Assembly: GCA_020201305.1 (NCBI GenBank)
Contig: JAIVHC010000162.1
Coordinates: 1 to 33,304, forward strand
DNA length: 33,304 bases
Reading direction: 5' to 3'
Source of the DNA: Geobacteraceae bacterium
GTDB taxonomy: Bacteria; Desulfobacterota; Desulfuromonadia; Desulfuromonadales; Desulfuromonadaceae
The position numbers were made by a program, and so were the translations under genes. Shown one piece after another: positions 17,911 to 30,358 of this stretch (its first letter is position 1; each line of letters starts with the position of its first letter). The notes under the pieces were generated by a model. It saw only the letters and a program-made list of their open reading frames with translations. It did no database searches and was not told the origin of the DNA.

Positions 17911-20900
17911 TCATTCGAATGTGACAACGTTATATCCGAACAATTTTTCTACTGCCTGCACAAATTCGTCACTCGCGGCAACGCCAAGTTCCTGCGCCGC
18001 GGCGATGCTGGTCTCGCTACGATTAGGAATAACCACCATCAACTCCACCTTACAGGTGCCGCTGTAACGCATCATTGTATGTTTGAGTTGGCGCAGGTGA
18101 TCTTCCGTCAATCCCGGAGTACTCAATCTTATTTTCACTTTACTGGTCTGGCGCTCTTTCACCATATCCAGGGGAATAATTTCGTTAGCAAGAATCTTAC
18201 TGCTCTCTTCCCCTGCATCCAGGGTACCGTACACCATAAGGGGTTCATCGGTATCGAGATATTCAGCTGCGGCCTGAAACGCCTCCGGAAATACCACTAC
18301 TTCCACGGAACCGGCGAGATCCTCCAGGGTTATGAAAGCCATGCGGTCGCCCTTTTTGGTCATAAGTTCCTTGGAAGCGGCAACCATACCGCACACCCTT
18401 ACCTCCGATTTGTCCGCCATATCTGCGAGACCGGTGCTGTTGCAGGTTGCAAAGTTTTTGATATCCGCGGCATGGCGCGAGAGGGGATGTCCGGTAATGT
18501 AAAAACCCAGGGCCTCTTTCTCGCACTGCAGCAATTCCTTATCCGACCACTCATCCACATCGGGAAGATCTGTATAACCATTGCCACCGTGAGAAAGCAT
18601 CTCATCGATCTCAAACAGCGATTCCTGCCCTTGCTGGCGCTCGCGCTGGATCTTCTGCCCGATCTCCATGGCCTCTTCCAGGGCGAGCATATACTGGGCG
18701 CGCTTACCCCCGAGGGAATCAAACGCACCGCACCGAATAAGGGCTTCTACCACCTTTTTATTTACCTTACCCAGATCCACGCGTTCGCAGAAATTGTGCA
18801 GCGACTCAAACGCGCCCTCCTCTTCGCGCACACGGATAATGGATTCCAGGGCGGCGCTACCCACACCTTTTACCGCGCCCAGACCAAAGCGGATGGCATT
18901 CTCGTACACGGTAAATGTGCGGATCGACGCGTTGATATCCGGGGGAAGCACGTCGATCCCCATGGCACGCACCTCGGCGATATTCTTAATCACCTTGTCG
19001 GTGTTTTCCATATCCTCGGTCAGAAGCGCGGCCATAAACTCCACCGGGTAGTGGGCTTTGAGGTATGCGGTCTGATACGCAATCAGTGAATATGCCGCTG
19101 AATGCGACTTGTTGAAGCCGTAGGCGGCAAATTTAGCCATCAGTTCAAAGACCGCTTCGGCCTTTTTCTCATTGAGTTTGTTTTCCCGTACTCCGGCCAT
19201 GAAGAGCTCTTTTTGCTTCTCCATCTCCTCGGCTTTTTTCTTTCCCATGGCGCGGCGCAACAGATCCGCACCTCCAAGGGAATAATTCGCGAGGACCTGG
19301 GCAATAAGCATTACCTGCTCCTGGTACACAATTACCCCATAGGTGTCATCAAGGATAGGCTCAAGCTGCTCGAAATCGTACACAATTTTCTTTTTGCCGT
19401 GTTTGCGCAGGATGAAATCATCCACCATTCCAGATCCGAGGGGGCCGGGACGATACAGTGCACATGCAGCTATGATGTCCTCAAAACAGTTCGGTTTGAG
19501 CTTGACCAGGAGTTCCTTCATTCCGGATGATTCGAGCTGAAATACCCCGGTAGTGTCGCCATGGCATAAAAGTTCGTAGGTTTTGGCGTCATTCATATCG
19601 ATCTTATCCAGATCGAAATCCGGCTTGGTTGCCACGTGGATCAGTTCGAGTGCCTTGTCGATAACGGTAAGGGTTTTCAAACCGAGAAAATCGAACTTAA
19701 CCAGGCCGATTTTCTCCACATAACTCATCACAAACTGAGTTGCCTGACTCCCTGATTTAGGATCGGTGTACAGGGGCAGATAGTCAGTTAGGGGCTCAGG
19801 GGTAACCACAAGCCCGGCTGCATGGGTAGAAGCATGCCGGGTCAGCCCTTCAAGGCGCAGGGCAATACTGATCAGTTCCTTGACACGTACATCCTTTTTA
19901 GCCAGTTCCTGCAGACGGGGCTCCTGCTTCAGTGCCTCATTGAGGGTGATATTGAGCACTGTGGGCACCATCTTGGAAATCTTGTCCACTTCGCCGTAGG
20001 GCATATTCAGGGCACGCCCCACATCGCGGATAACCCCTTTCGCCCCCAGGGTTCCAAAGGTAATAATCTGCGCCACATTAGGCTCGCCGTATTTCTGCTG
20101 CACAAAGCGGATAACCTCTTCACGCCCGTAGATGCAGAAATCCACATCGATATCCGGCATGGAGATCCGCTCCGGATTCAGAAAGCGCTCAAACAGCAGG
20201 TCATAGGGCATGGGGTCGATATCTGTGATACGGATGGCATATGCCACCAGACTGCCGGCGGCACTCCCGCGCCCCGGCCCGACCGGAATATTCTGATCCT
20301 TGGCCCAGTTTATAAAGTCGGCGACAATGAGAAAATAGCCTGGGAATCCCATACTGATGATGGTTTCAAGCTCTCGCTCGAGACGTATGCGGTAATTTTC
20401 TTCATCTTCGGGGCCGAAATCGGGTTTCAACTCTTTGATTGACTCGATGCGCTCCTTGAGACCCGCATGCGACATCTCCGTTAACACCTCATCCAGGGTT
20501 TTGTCCGCAGGTTTTTCATACTGGGGAAAATGGTAGGTATTGAAATCAAATTCCACATTGCAGCGCTGCGCAATCTCTACCGTGTTGCTGACCGCCTCGG
20601 GCACATGGCTGAAGAGTTCACGCATCTCATCCGCACTGCGGACATAGAAACCATCGTTAGGAAAACGCATGCGCTTCTCGTCGTCCATACTTTTGCCGGT
20701 CTGTATGCACAGCAACACCTCATGTGCGTACGCATCTTCACGTGTGAGGTAGTGGCAGTCATTGGTCGCGACCAGGGGGATCCCGAGTTCATTACCGAGT
20801 TCAATCAAGCCGGAATTAGCCGTAGCCTGATCCGGGATATTGTTTTCCTGCAGTTCCAGATAGAGGCGATCCTTGTCAAAAATACGCGCCATCTCGGCAG

Positions 20901-21387
20901 TGCGATTTCTGGCTTCATCCATCCCTCCGAGATTGATCAGGGTGGGTATTTCTCCCCCCAGACACGCAGTCATAGCAATAAGCCCTTCATTGTGGGCTTC
21001 GAGCAGCTCCCAGTCGATGCGCGGCTTGTAGTAGAATCCCTCGCGGTAGGCGGCAGACACCATCTGGCACAGATTTCTGTACCCCACCTGATTTTTACAC
21101 AAAAGCACCATATGGTAGGCCGCTTCGGATGATCCGCGCGCGTTCTTCTTGTCAAAGCGGCTTGAAGGCGCAACATACACCTCGCACCCGATAACAGGCT
21201 TCACTCCGGCAGCCACAGCCTTGGTATAGAACTCTACCGCCCCGAACATATTGCCGTGGTCGGTTACCGCCACCGCCGGCATATTGAGCTCTTTTACCCG
21301 GTTAACCAGCTCGGGAATACGGATGGCACCATCGAGCAGGCTGTACTGACTATGCAGATGTAAATGGACAAAATCGGCGTGTTTCAT
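17911..21387 (-). CDS. dnaE: DNA polymerase III subunit alpha
   Basis: ~1158 aa from MKHADFVHLHLHSQYSLLDGA; PHP domain, PDIDVDFCIYGREEVI, GVFQLESSGM; C-terminal OB region. Confidence 0.98.
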   Translation of the reverse strand: MKHADFVHLHLHSQYSLLDGAIRIPELVNRVKELNMPAVAVTDHGNMFGAVEFYTKAVAAGVKPVIGCEVYVAPSSRFDKKNARGSSEAAYHMVLLCKNQVGYRNLCQMVSAAYREGFYYKPRIDWELLEAHNEGLIAMTACLGGEIPTLINLGGMDEARNRTAEMARIFDKDRLYLELQENNIPDQATANSGLIELGNELGIPLVATNDCHYLTREDAYAHEVLLCIQTGKSMDDEKRMRFPNDGFYVRSADEMRELFSHVPEAVSNTVEIAQRCNVEFDFNTYHFPQYEKPADKTLDEVLTEMSHAGLKERIESIKELKPDFGPEDEENYRIRLERELETIISMGFPGYFLIVADFINWAKDQNIPVGPGRGSAAGSLVAYAIRITDIDPMPYDLLFERFLNPERISMPDIDVDFCIYGREEVIRFVQQKYGEPNVAQIITFGTLGAKGVIRDVGRALNMPYGEVDKISKMVPTVLNITLNEALKQEPRLQELAKKDVRVKELISIALRLEGLTRHASTHAAGLVVTPEPLTDYLPLYTDPKSGSQATQFVMSYVEKIGLVKFDFLGLKTLTVIDKALELIHVATKPDFDLDKIDMNDAKTYELLCHGDTTGVFQLESSGMKELLVKLKPNCFEDIIAACALYRPGPLGSGMVDDFILRKHGKKKIVYDFEQLEPILDDTYGVIVYQEQVMLIAQVLANYSLGGADLLRRAMGKKKAEEMEKQKELFMAGVRENKLNEKKAEAVFELMAKFAAYGFNKSHSAAYSLIAYQTAYLKAHYPVEFMAALLTEDMENTDKVIKNIAEVRAMGIDVLPPDINASIRTFTVYENAIRFGLGAVKGVGSAALESIIRVREEEGAFESLHNFCERVDLGKVNKKVVEALIRCGAFDSLGGKRAQYMLALEEAMEIGQKIQRERQQGQESLFEIDEMLSHGGNGYTDLPDVDEWSDKELLQCEKEALGFYITGHPLSRHAADIKNFATCNSTGLADMADKSEVRVCGMVAASKELMTKKGDRMAFITLEDLAGSVEVVVFPEAFQAAAEYLDTDEPLMVYGTLDAGEESSKILANEIIPLDMVKERQTSKVKIRLSTPGLTEDHLRQLKHTMMRYSGTCKVELMVVIPNRSETSIAAAQELGVAASDEFVQAVEKLFGYNVVTFE

Positions 21388-21504
21388 GGGAAAATCCGTT
21401 GTCGAACAAGGCAATTGGTGAAATGGATGTACTCAACGTAAACGCTGCTGCAACGTGATCAGGGCGCAAGACTGCCGGGCCGCACTATAAACCCGGTTTC
21501 CGAC

Positions 21505-22107
21505 TCAAGCCAGGGGATCGATGCCAGACTTCTGTAACATACTTGTGAGGGAAATAAGAGGAAGGCCGATGAGGGCGGTGTAGTCGCTTCCCGTTACCTG
21601 TTCCATGAGCGCGATGCCCAGTCCTTCAACCTTGAAGGATCCGGCACAATCGAAAGGACGTTCGCGCTCCAGATATGTTCTGATCTGGGCGGAACTCAGG
21701 GCACGCAACACCACAGTGGAGACAGCACTGGCAACCTGGGTATGCCCTGTGACGGAATCTACCAATGCCAGCCCGGTATAGAAGTGGTGTTTTATCCCCG
21801 CCATACGCTCCAATTGGCGTTGTGCGCCGAGCATATCTCCTGGTTTCCCCAGAATACGCCCGGAGGCATCGCAAAAAACCTGATCCGAGCCGATAATAAG
21901 TGCATCAGAACAGGTATTTACCAGACTGCGCGCTTTCCCCAGCGCCAGGTGCTTCACCTGCAACTCCGGGGCTACCCCCTGATCAATGGTTTCGCTGAAT
22001 TCAGGGGAGAGCGCCTTGAAGTCGAGGCCCAGGCGCGAGAGAAGCTCTTTGCGGTAGGGGCTCGAAGATGCGAGAATTATAGATCGCTGCACTGGTACAG
22101 TCTCCAA
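21505..22107 (-). CDS. maf: Maf-family nucleotide pyrophosphatase
   Basis: 200 aa; IILASSSPYRKELLSRLGL, IIGSDQV, GSFKVEGLG. Confidence 0.93.
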   Translation of the reverse strand: METVPVQRSIILASSSPYRKELLSRLGLDFKALSPEFSETIDQGVAPELQVKHLALGKARSLVNTCSDALIIGSDQVFCDASGRILGKPGDMLGAQRQLERMAGIKHHFYTGLALVDSVTGHTQVASAVSTVVLRALSSAQIRTYLERERPFDCAGSFKVEGLGIALMEQVTGSDYTALIGLPLISLTSMLQKSGIDPLA

Positions 22108-22218
22108 TTTAATACTGATATGATGCGCACCCGAGGCTTGAAGGTCGGAGCTGCCTATTTATTCTGCCAGCGCTCAAGCCATTCCAGAATTTCGCGGGTT
22201 TTCTCTTCCATCAATTCC

Positions 22219-23454
22219 TTATCCGCGCGACTCTCGACATTGAGACGCACGACCGGCTCGGTATTGGAGCTGCGCAGGTTCCGGAGCTAATTCACGCTCC
22301 AGCGTCTTTAGCGCTTCGGGGGCATTGTTCACCTCGCGGTTGATTTCCCCACTCGCCGGATATGCCGCAATACATTCCTGCACTAACTGCGACAGGGGCT
22401 TTTTACTTTTTGCCATCAACTCCAACACCAGCAACCACGGAATCATGCCGCTATCGCAGTAGGAAAAATCGCGGAAATAGTGATGCGCACTCATCTCCCC
22501 GCCGTAAATCGCGTCCTCGGTACGCATGCGCTCTTTGATGAAGGCATGCCCGGACTTACTCTGCACCGCCGTTCCGCCGCCGGCTTTCACAATATCCAGG
22601 GTGTTCCACACCAGACGCGGGTCGTGGATGATTTTCGCCCCGGGCTCCTTATCCAGGAACGCCGCCGCCAGCAGCCCTACAATGTAGTACCCTTCGATAA
22701 AATTGCCCTGTTCATCAAACAAAAAGCAGCGGTCAAAATCTCCATCCCACGCAACCCCCACATCCGCGCCATGTTCCAACACGGCTTTAGAGGTTGCCTC
22801 ACGGTTCTGCGTCAGCATCGGATTGGGGATGCCGTTAGGAAATCTGCCGTCAGGCTCGTGGTTAATCTTGAGCATCTTACACGGAAGATGGGGTTCGATA
22901 GCGTCGAGGGTCGGACCCGCACACCCATTGCCTCCGTTCACCACGACCTTGAACTCCGGCAGGTCCAGGGTATCCAGATAGGAGAGCAGATGCTTTACAT
23001 AGGCTTCACGTACATCCAGGCTCTGCACGGTACCAAAACGATCCGGATCGTCGAATTCGGCGACCTCGGCTATTTTACGGATCTCCACCAGGCCGGTATC
23101 GGCACTGATGGGTCGCGACTCTTCGCGCACCAGTTTAAGCCCATTATAGTCCATGGGATTATGGCTTGCAGTAACCATAATGCCGCCGTCCATCTTCTCG
23201 TGGAAGGTGGCGAAATACACCTCTTCGGTGCCACACTGGCCGATATCGTACACATCCACCCCGGACTCGGTCAGGCCAAGGCACAATGCCTGGGTCAAAA
23301 GCGGACTGGTCAGACGCACATCATACCCAACTACAACACGTTGCGGTCGTAGATGTTGCGCATATGCACGCCCGATGCGGTAAACCACCTCTTCATCCAG
23401 TTCATCGGGAATTCTACCGCGAATATCGTATGCCTTAAAACAGGTTAGTTCCAT
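22219..23454 (-). CDS. Phosphomannomutase/phosphoglucomutase with frameshifted C-terminus (natural C-terminus continues in another frame to 22155)
   Basis: [58 protein letters not shown]; last domain [41 protein letters not shown] found in a different frame. Confidence 0.9.
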   Translation of the reverse strand: MELTCFKAYDIRGRIPDELDEEVVYRIGRAYAQHLRPQRVVVGYDVRLTSPLLTQALCLGLTESGVDVYDIGQCGTEEVYFATFHEKMDGGIMVTASHNPMDYNGLKLVREESRPISADTGLVEIRKIAEVAEFDDPDRFGTVQSLDVREAYVKHLLSYLDTLDLPEFKVVVNGGNGCAGPTLDAIEPHLPCKMLKINHEPDGRFPNGIPNPMLTQNREATSKAVLEHGADVGVAWDGDFDRCFLFDEQGNFIEGYYIVGLLAAAFLDKEPGAKIIHDPRLVWNTLDIVKAGGGTAVQSKSGHAFIKERMRTEDAIYGGEMSAHHYFRDFSYCDSGMIPWLLVLELMAKSKKPLSQLVQECIAAYPASGEINREVNNAPEALKTLERELAPEPAQLQYRAGRASQCRESRG

Positions 23455-23574
23455 GGACGATCCTTTTGGTTTGCAGTTACGATTAGTGGATAAGTTTTTG
23501 CGACATCACCAAGTGTACCCTGAGGCATTATCGGGGTCAAACATGGAAAGCCCCCTTCACATGTTTCTTTCTTA

Positions 23575-24165
23575 TTATCCGTCTTGCGCGATGATATGTC
23601 GCGCTGCAGCGCGCAGGTCATCACACACGGCTATACGCTCAGTCTCCTGCCATTTCAGCACTGTAGATTTCTCGCAGGTTTTACCCCCATATCCGGTCCG
23701 CACAAGGATAGGATGACACCCGGCACCCAGCCCCGCTTCGAGATCAGCTACCTTATCCCCCACCATGTAGGATGTTGCAAGATCGATGTTTAGATCCTGC
23801 GCTGCCTCGAAGAGCAACCCCGGTTCCCCCTTGCGACATTTACACGCACGGGTAAACCGGCCGTTTCCTGCGCTTGGATGATGAGGACACATGTAGAACG
23901 CGTCAACATGGGTAAAATATCCCTGCAATTGATTCTGCATATAGGTGTGCAGACGTTCAACCTGGGCAGCGTTGAAGTACCCGCGCGCGATCCCGGACTG
24001 GTTGGTAACCACCACCACCAGAAACCCTGCGCGTTTCAAAGCGCGAATCGCTTCAGGAGCGCCGGGAATAAACGCAAAATCGCGCTTATCAACGAGGTAA
24101 TCCTTCTCAATATTGATGGTGCCGTCCCGATCCAGGAATACGGCACGGTGTTGCCTGGTACACAT
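23575..24165 (-). CDS. gmhB: D-glycero-beta-D-manno-heptose 1,7-bisphosphate 7-phosphatase
   Basis: 196 aa; VFLDRDGTINIEKDYLV, VVTNQSGIARGYF, CPHHP...CKCRKGEPG, MVGDKVADLEAG. Confidence 0.94.
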   Translation of the reverse strand: MCTRQHRAVFLDRDGTINIEKDYLVDKRDFAFIPGAPEAIRALKRAGFLVVVVTNQSGIARGYFNAAQVERLHTYMQNQLQGYFTHVDAFYMCPHHPSAGNGRFTRACKCRKGEPGLLFEAAQDLNIDLATSYMVGDKVADLEAGLGAGCHPILVRTGYGGKTCEKSTVLKWQETERIAVCDDLRAAARHIIAQDG

Positions 24166-24199
24166 GCGGACATCCTATCTGCTATTATTCAGCAAAGAA

Positions 24200-24230
24200 A
24201 ATGGCCACGAAGTTCAACCAGGTGGCCATT
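24200..24230 (-). terminator. Putative terminator downstream of guaA
   Basis: AATGGCCAC...GTGGCCATT stem followed on the minus strand by TTCTTT. Confidence 0.55.
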
Positions 24231-24247
24231 CTATGAGTTAATTAACG

Positions 24248-25807
24248 CTATTCCCACTCAATCGTTGCGGGGGGCTTGCTGGAGATATCGTAGGTTACAC
24301 GGTTGATCCCCTTTACCTCGTTGATAATCCGATTGCTGATACGCGCCAGATCGGCATAAGGCATGGGATACCAGCCTGCGGTCATGAAATCCTTGGTTTC
24401 CACCGCCCGTAGCGCGACCACGTATTCGTAGCTCCGTCCGTCTCCCATCACGCCTACGCTTTTAACGGGTAAAAACACCGCAAATGCCTGGCTGATCTTG
24501 TCGTAGTGCCCACTGGTAAACAGCTCCTCAATATATATGGCATCCGCCTGACGTAGAATATCCGCGTATTCCGGCTTTACCTCGCCGAGGATACGTACCC
24601 CGAGACCCGGGCCCGGGAACGGATGGCGCCACACCATACCACGGGGGAGACCGAGTTCTTCCCCGATGGCGCGTACCTCGTCTTTGAAGAGTTCTCGCAA
24701 TGGTTCCAAGAGTTTGAGTTTCATATGTTCGGGCAGACCACCGACATTGTGATGACTTTTGATGTTTTGCGCCTTGCCGGTCTTCGCTCCGGCAGATTCG
24801 ATGACATCGGGATAGATGGTTCCCTGCGCGAGCCACTTTACCCGGGGCAGATTGGCAGCATGTGCATCGAACACATCTATAAACAATCCACCAATTATCT
24901 TGCGCTTCTGCTCTGGATCAGTCACCCCTTTCAGAGCACTCATGAAGCGTTCCTGCGCGTCCACCCGGATAACCTTCACCCCCAGATTTTCTGCAAAGGT
25001 CGCCATCACCTGATCCCCTTCGTGGAGACGCAACAGACCATTATCCACAAATACACACGTCAGCTGATCACCAATGGCACGATGGATAAGTGCCGCCGCT
25101 ACCGAGGAATCCACGCCGCCGGAAAGCCCCAGAACCACGTGATCATCGCCAACCTGGGCCTGAATTCGCGCCACCGCATCGTCAATAATACGCCCAGGAG
25201 TCCATTTGCCGGTGCAGGCACAGATTTTACGCACAAAGGTGTTGAGCAGCTGTTCTCCGCGCGGAGTATGGTTCACCTCGGGATGAAACTGAACCCCATA
25301 CAGACGACGTTCCACATTCTGCACCGCACATACCGGCGCATTTACAGTACCTGCGACAACCTCGAACCCCGGCGCCACTACATCCACATGGTCGCCGTGG
25401 CTCATCCACACATGGCTGCTGCCATCGATAAAGAACTCATCAAACAGCGGTCCCGGCTGCCCTTTAGCCTGCAGTTCCGCATGTCCGTACTCACGTTTCC
25501 CGGCCGAAACTACATTGCCACCGAAATGGCGCATCAAGAGTTGCATGCCATAGCAGATCGCCAACACCGGCACGCCGAGCTCGAACAGGGCCTCCTCTAC
25601 GGCCGGAGCGCCCTCTTCGTACACCGACTTCGGACCGCCGGAGAGGATAATTCCGTTGGGGGCAAACTGCTTGATGCTTTCAAGATCCATATCAAAGGGA
25701 TGTAACTCACAGTACACATGCGCCTCTCTGACCCTGCGCGCAATCAACTGGGTGTACTGGGAACCAAAATCCAGAATAAGGATCCGTTCGCTGTGAAGAT
25801 CAGCCAT
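24248..25807 (-). CDS. guaA: GMP synthase (glutamine-hydrolysing)
   Basis: 519 aa; [31 protein letters not shown]-terminal KPPATIEWE. Confidence 0.98.
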   Translation of the reverse strand: MADLHSERILILDFGSQYTQLIARRVREAHVYCELHPFDMDLESIKQFAPNGIILSGGPKSVYEEGAPAVEEALFELGVPVLAICYGMQLLMRHFGGNVVSAGKREYGHAELQAKGQPGPLFDEFFIDGSSHVWMSHGDHVDVVAPGFEVVAGTVNAPVCAVQNVERRLYGVQFHPEVNHTPRGEQLLNTFVRKICACTGKWTPGRIIDDAVARIQAQVGDDHVVLGLSGGVDSSVAAALIHRAIGDQLTCVFVDNGLLRLHEGDQVMATFAENLGVKVIRVDAQERFMSALKGVTDPEQKRKIIGGLFIDVFDAHAANLPRVKWLAQGTIYPDVIESAGAKTGKAQNIKSHHNVGGLPEHMKLKLLEPLRELFKDEVRAIGEELGLPRGMVWRHPFPGPGLGVRILGEVKPEYADILRQADAIYIEELFTSGHYDKISQAFAVFLPVKSVGVMGDGRSYEYVVALRAVETKDFMTAGWYPMPYADLARISNRIINEVKGINRVTYDISSKPPATIEWE

Positions 25808-25848
25808 GATTACTCCTGGTAGTATCGCAAAAAATCATAGTTTAAAGC

Positions 25849-25876
25849 GCAGGGGCAATTCAAGAATTGCCCCTGC
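25849..25876. other. Perfect 13-bp-stem hairpin in guaA leader
   Basis: GCAGGGGCAATTC-AA-GAATTGCCCCTGC. Confidence 0.75.
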
Positions 25877-25944
25877 AATCAACCTAATAAAACCATTTCA
25901 GTAAAAAAAAGATTGTAACTGTTCACCACAGTTTAAAATAGCCT

Positions 25945-26063
25945 CAGGTGGTAGAGCCATGGTTCCCGGTGGAAGGGTGTCTGGCTCACGGATAGAGCCA
26001 GTCAAGCCTCAGGACGAGTTTATGCGTCCCTGGAACCGGGGATCATGGCTCTTTCCACCCCTG
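25945..26063 (+). repeat. Nested imperfect-palindrome / three-way-junction hairpin, copy B
   Basis: Outer arms CAGGTGGTAGAGCCATGGTTCCCGG / CCGGGGATCATGGCTCTTTCCACCCCTG; inner CTGGCTC-ACGGATA-GAGCCAG; alignable with 8804-8908. Confidence 0.7.
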
Positions 26064-26090
26064 TAGTGAATAATTACAAAATATTCTCTA

Positions 26091-28415
<2,325 letters not shown>

Positions 28416-28435
<20 letters not shown>

Positions 28436-29492
28436 AATTTTCAGACCTGCCTTCCTGTGTTGGTATGTATTCTACTTTATGGCGTCGCAAAAACTCACCA
28501 ACTGCAGCGTCCGCAAAATCGGCACGAGTCTCGCCGGGGAACCCCACAATTATGTCGGTGCTCAGGCGAATTTGCGGGCAGCAGCGCCGCAGCTCTTCAA
28601 CCCGGTGAAGATACTCGGCACGGGTGTAACCGCGCTCCATGGCCTGTAAAACACGCTCGGAACCGCTCTGGAGCGCCAGGTGCATCTGCGGGCACAACTT
28701 AGGCAGGGTGGCAAAACACTCTATAAGCTCCGGACTGAGATCTTTCGGATGGGAAGAAGTGAAACGGATGCGCTCAAGCCCTTCAAGGGCATGCACAGCA
28801 TGGAGCAATTGTGCAAAGCTTATTTCGCCAGGGCTGGTAAGGCCATAGGAATTTACATTCTGCCCCAGAAGGGTGACTTCACGCACCCCCTGCTCTACCA
28901 GCGCTTGCACCTCGGTGACGATTTCGTCGCTGCTACGGCTTACCTCACGCCCACGCACATAGGGGACAATACAGTAGGTGCAGAAATTGTCGCATCCCTG
29001 CATGATGGTGACAAACTTGCTCACCGCATTCGCACTGCTGCGCACGGGGAATTCATCAAAGCGTGCAGAACTGTGGTTAAACGCAGTTTCACAGCGTTTG
29101 TGCCGCGATGTTTCGACATCCCGCACCATTTCTGCAAGTTTGTGCACATTGTGGGTTCCGAACACGATATCCAGACACGTCACCTCGTCGAGGAGACGTT
29201 CGCGCTCCTGCTGCGCCACACAGCCGCCCACGGCGATAATCAGTTCGGGGTTTTTATCTTTCAGGGGCTTAAAACTCCCAAGATGCCCATAGACCTTACG
29301 CTGTGCTTTATCTCGCACTGAGCAGGTATTAAGGATAATGAGATCGGCATTCTCGGGGGTATCAATCTGATGGTATCCGATATCGGCAAGCAGGGAGGCG
29401 ATCCACTCGGAATCCACCACATTCATCTGACAGCCAAATGTTTCCAAATAAAGATTTTTATATGTTCTGTTTTTATATGTTCTGCTGCACAT
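28416..29492 (-). CDS. miaB: tRNA-2-methylthio-N6-dimethylallyladenosine synthase, C-terminally truncated (no TRAM domain)
   Basis: ETFGCQMNVVDSE, QGCDNFCTYCIVPYVRGREVSR, TDIIVGFPGETRADF; diverges after GFPGETRADFADA; start MCSRTYKN preceded by GGCGAGGG. Confidence 0.92.
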
Positions 29493-29561
29493 GCTGCCCT
29501 CGCCTAATCCGGCTAAAACATTCGGTAAATCCCGTGAATAGACCAAAAGGAGTGCTAAAAG

Positions 29562-30131
29562 TCAACGCTTATTTTCACAACGTTGTTCTGCTTTTTCCTT
29601 AACGCATTTTCCATCCTGCTGCTGACCATAGCGCTGCAATTGTGTCTTTAGAATCGTGTACGCCTTTTGCGCATCTTCAAGGCATTCGAGGGTCACATTC
29701 TGCGTCCCGAACTGTGCATGCACCCACCCGAGTCCAGCGATACTATTGCGGTACAACTCCAGACGTACATCTTCGAGTGCAGTATAGGAATAAAGCGTGA
29801 CGCGACTGTTGCGTCCACGTTGAATCCACAACCCCGTATGACTCATGAGGTAAAAAACATGCTCCCATTGGAGGCGAGCGCGGACAAGACGGCCCAAACT
29901 CAAGGCAAGAGCTACCAGGAGCAATGGCACGGGGAGGAAAACCACTCCCCATGCAGCATCTGCATTCCAGGCATGCCACATCCATATCTGCCAGATTAGT
30001 GCAAGGCCCCATACAGCCGCCCAGCGCAGGGCACTGCGCCCGTGGCGTAAGGTGTAACACCGCGGCGTCGGTCGCCCCTGCCAGAGTACCTGCTCGGCCC
30101 CGATATCGATAATAGGCTGAGATTTATTCAT
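29562..30131 (-). CDS. Hypothetical membrane protein, possible PH-like domain
   Basis: Starts MNKSQPIIDIGAEQVLWQGRPTPRCYTL; two TM segments then YLMSHTGLWIQRGRNSRVTLYSYTALEDVRLE. Confidence 0.7.
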   Translation of the reverse strand: MNKSQPIIDIGAEQVLWQGRPTPRCYTLRHGRSALRWAAVWGLALIWQIWMWHAWNADAAWGVVFLPVPLLLVALALSLGRLVRARLQWEHVFYLMSHTGLWIQRGRNSRVTLYSYTALEDVRLELYRNSIAGLGWVHAQFGTQNVTLECLEDAQKAYTILKTQLQRYGQQQDGKCVKEKAEQRCENKR

Positions 30132-30358
30132 TCCGGTTACCCCTGTCCCATCAAGGATGGCTATATACTTAAAATCTAAAAATGTGATCACCAAAGTATG
30201 CGCAATTGCGCTAGAAAAGAAGAAAAAGCAGTAGCCAACACCGCTCTATTCATGTAAGGTTACGCGTTTTCCCAAATTCATGGGCACCTTTTAGCGTTAT
30301 TATAACGCAGCAGATATCAAGAACAGATCGAGGGATCAGATCAAGGAGATTTTACTAC

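Noticed and set aside
18079-19089. 336-aa plus-strand ORF and others across 18-21 kb
   Set aside because: Antisense shadows of dnaE; low-complexity, no domain signature.
24623-25705. 360-aa plus-strand ORF
   Set aside because: Antisense shadow of guaA.
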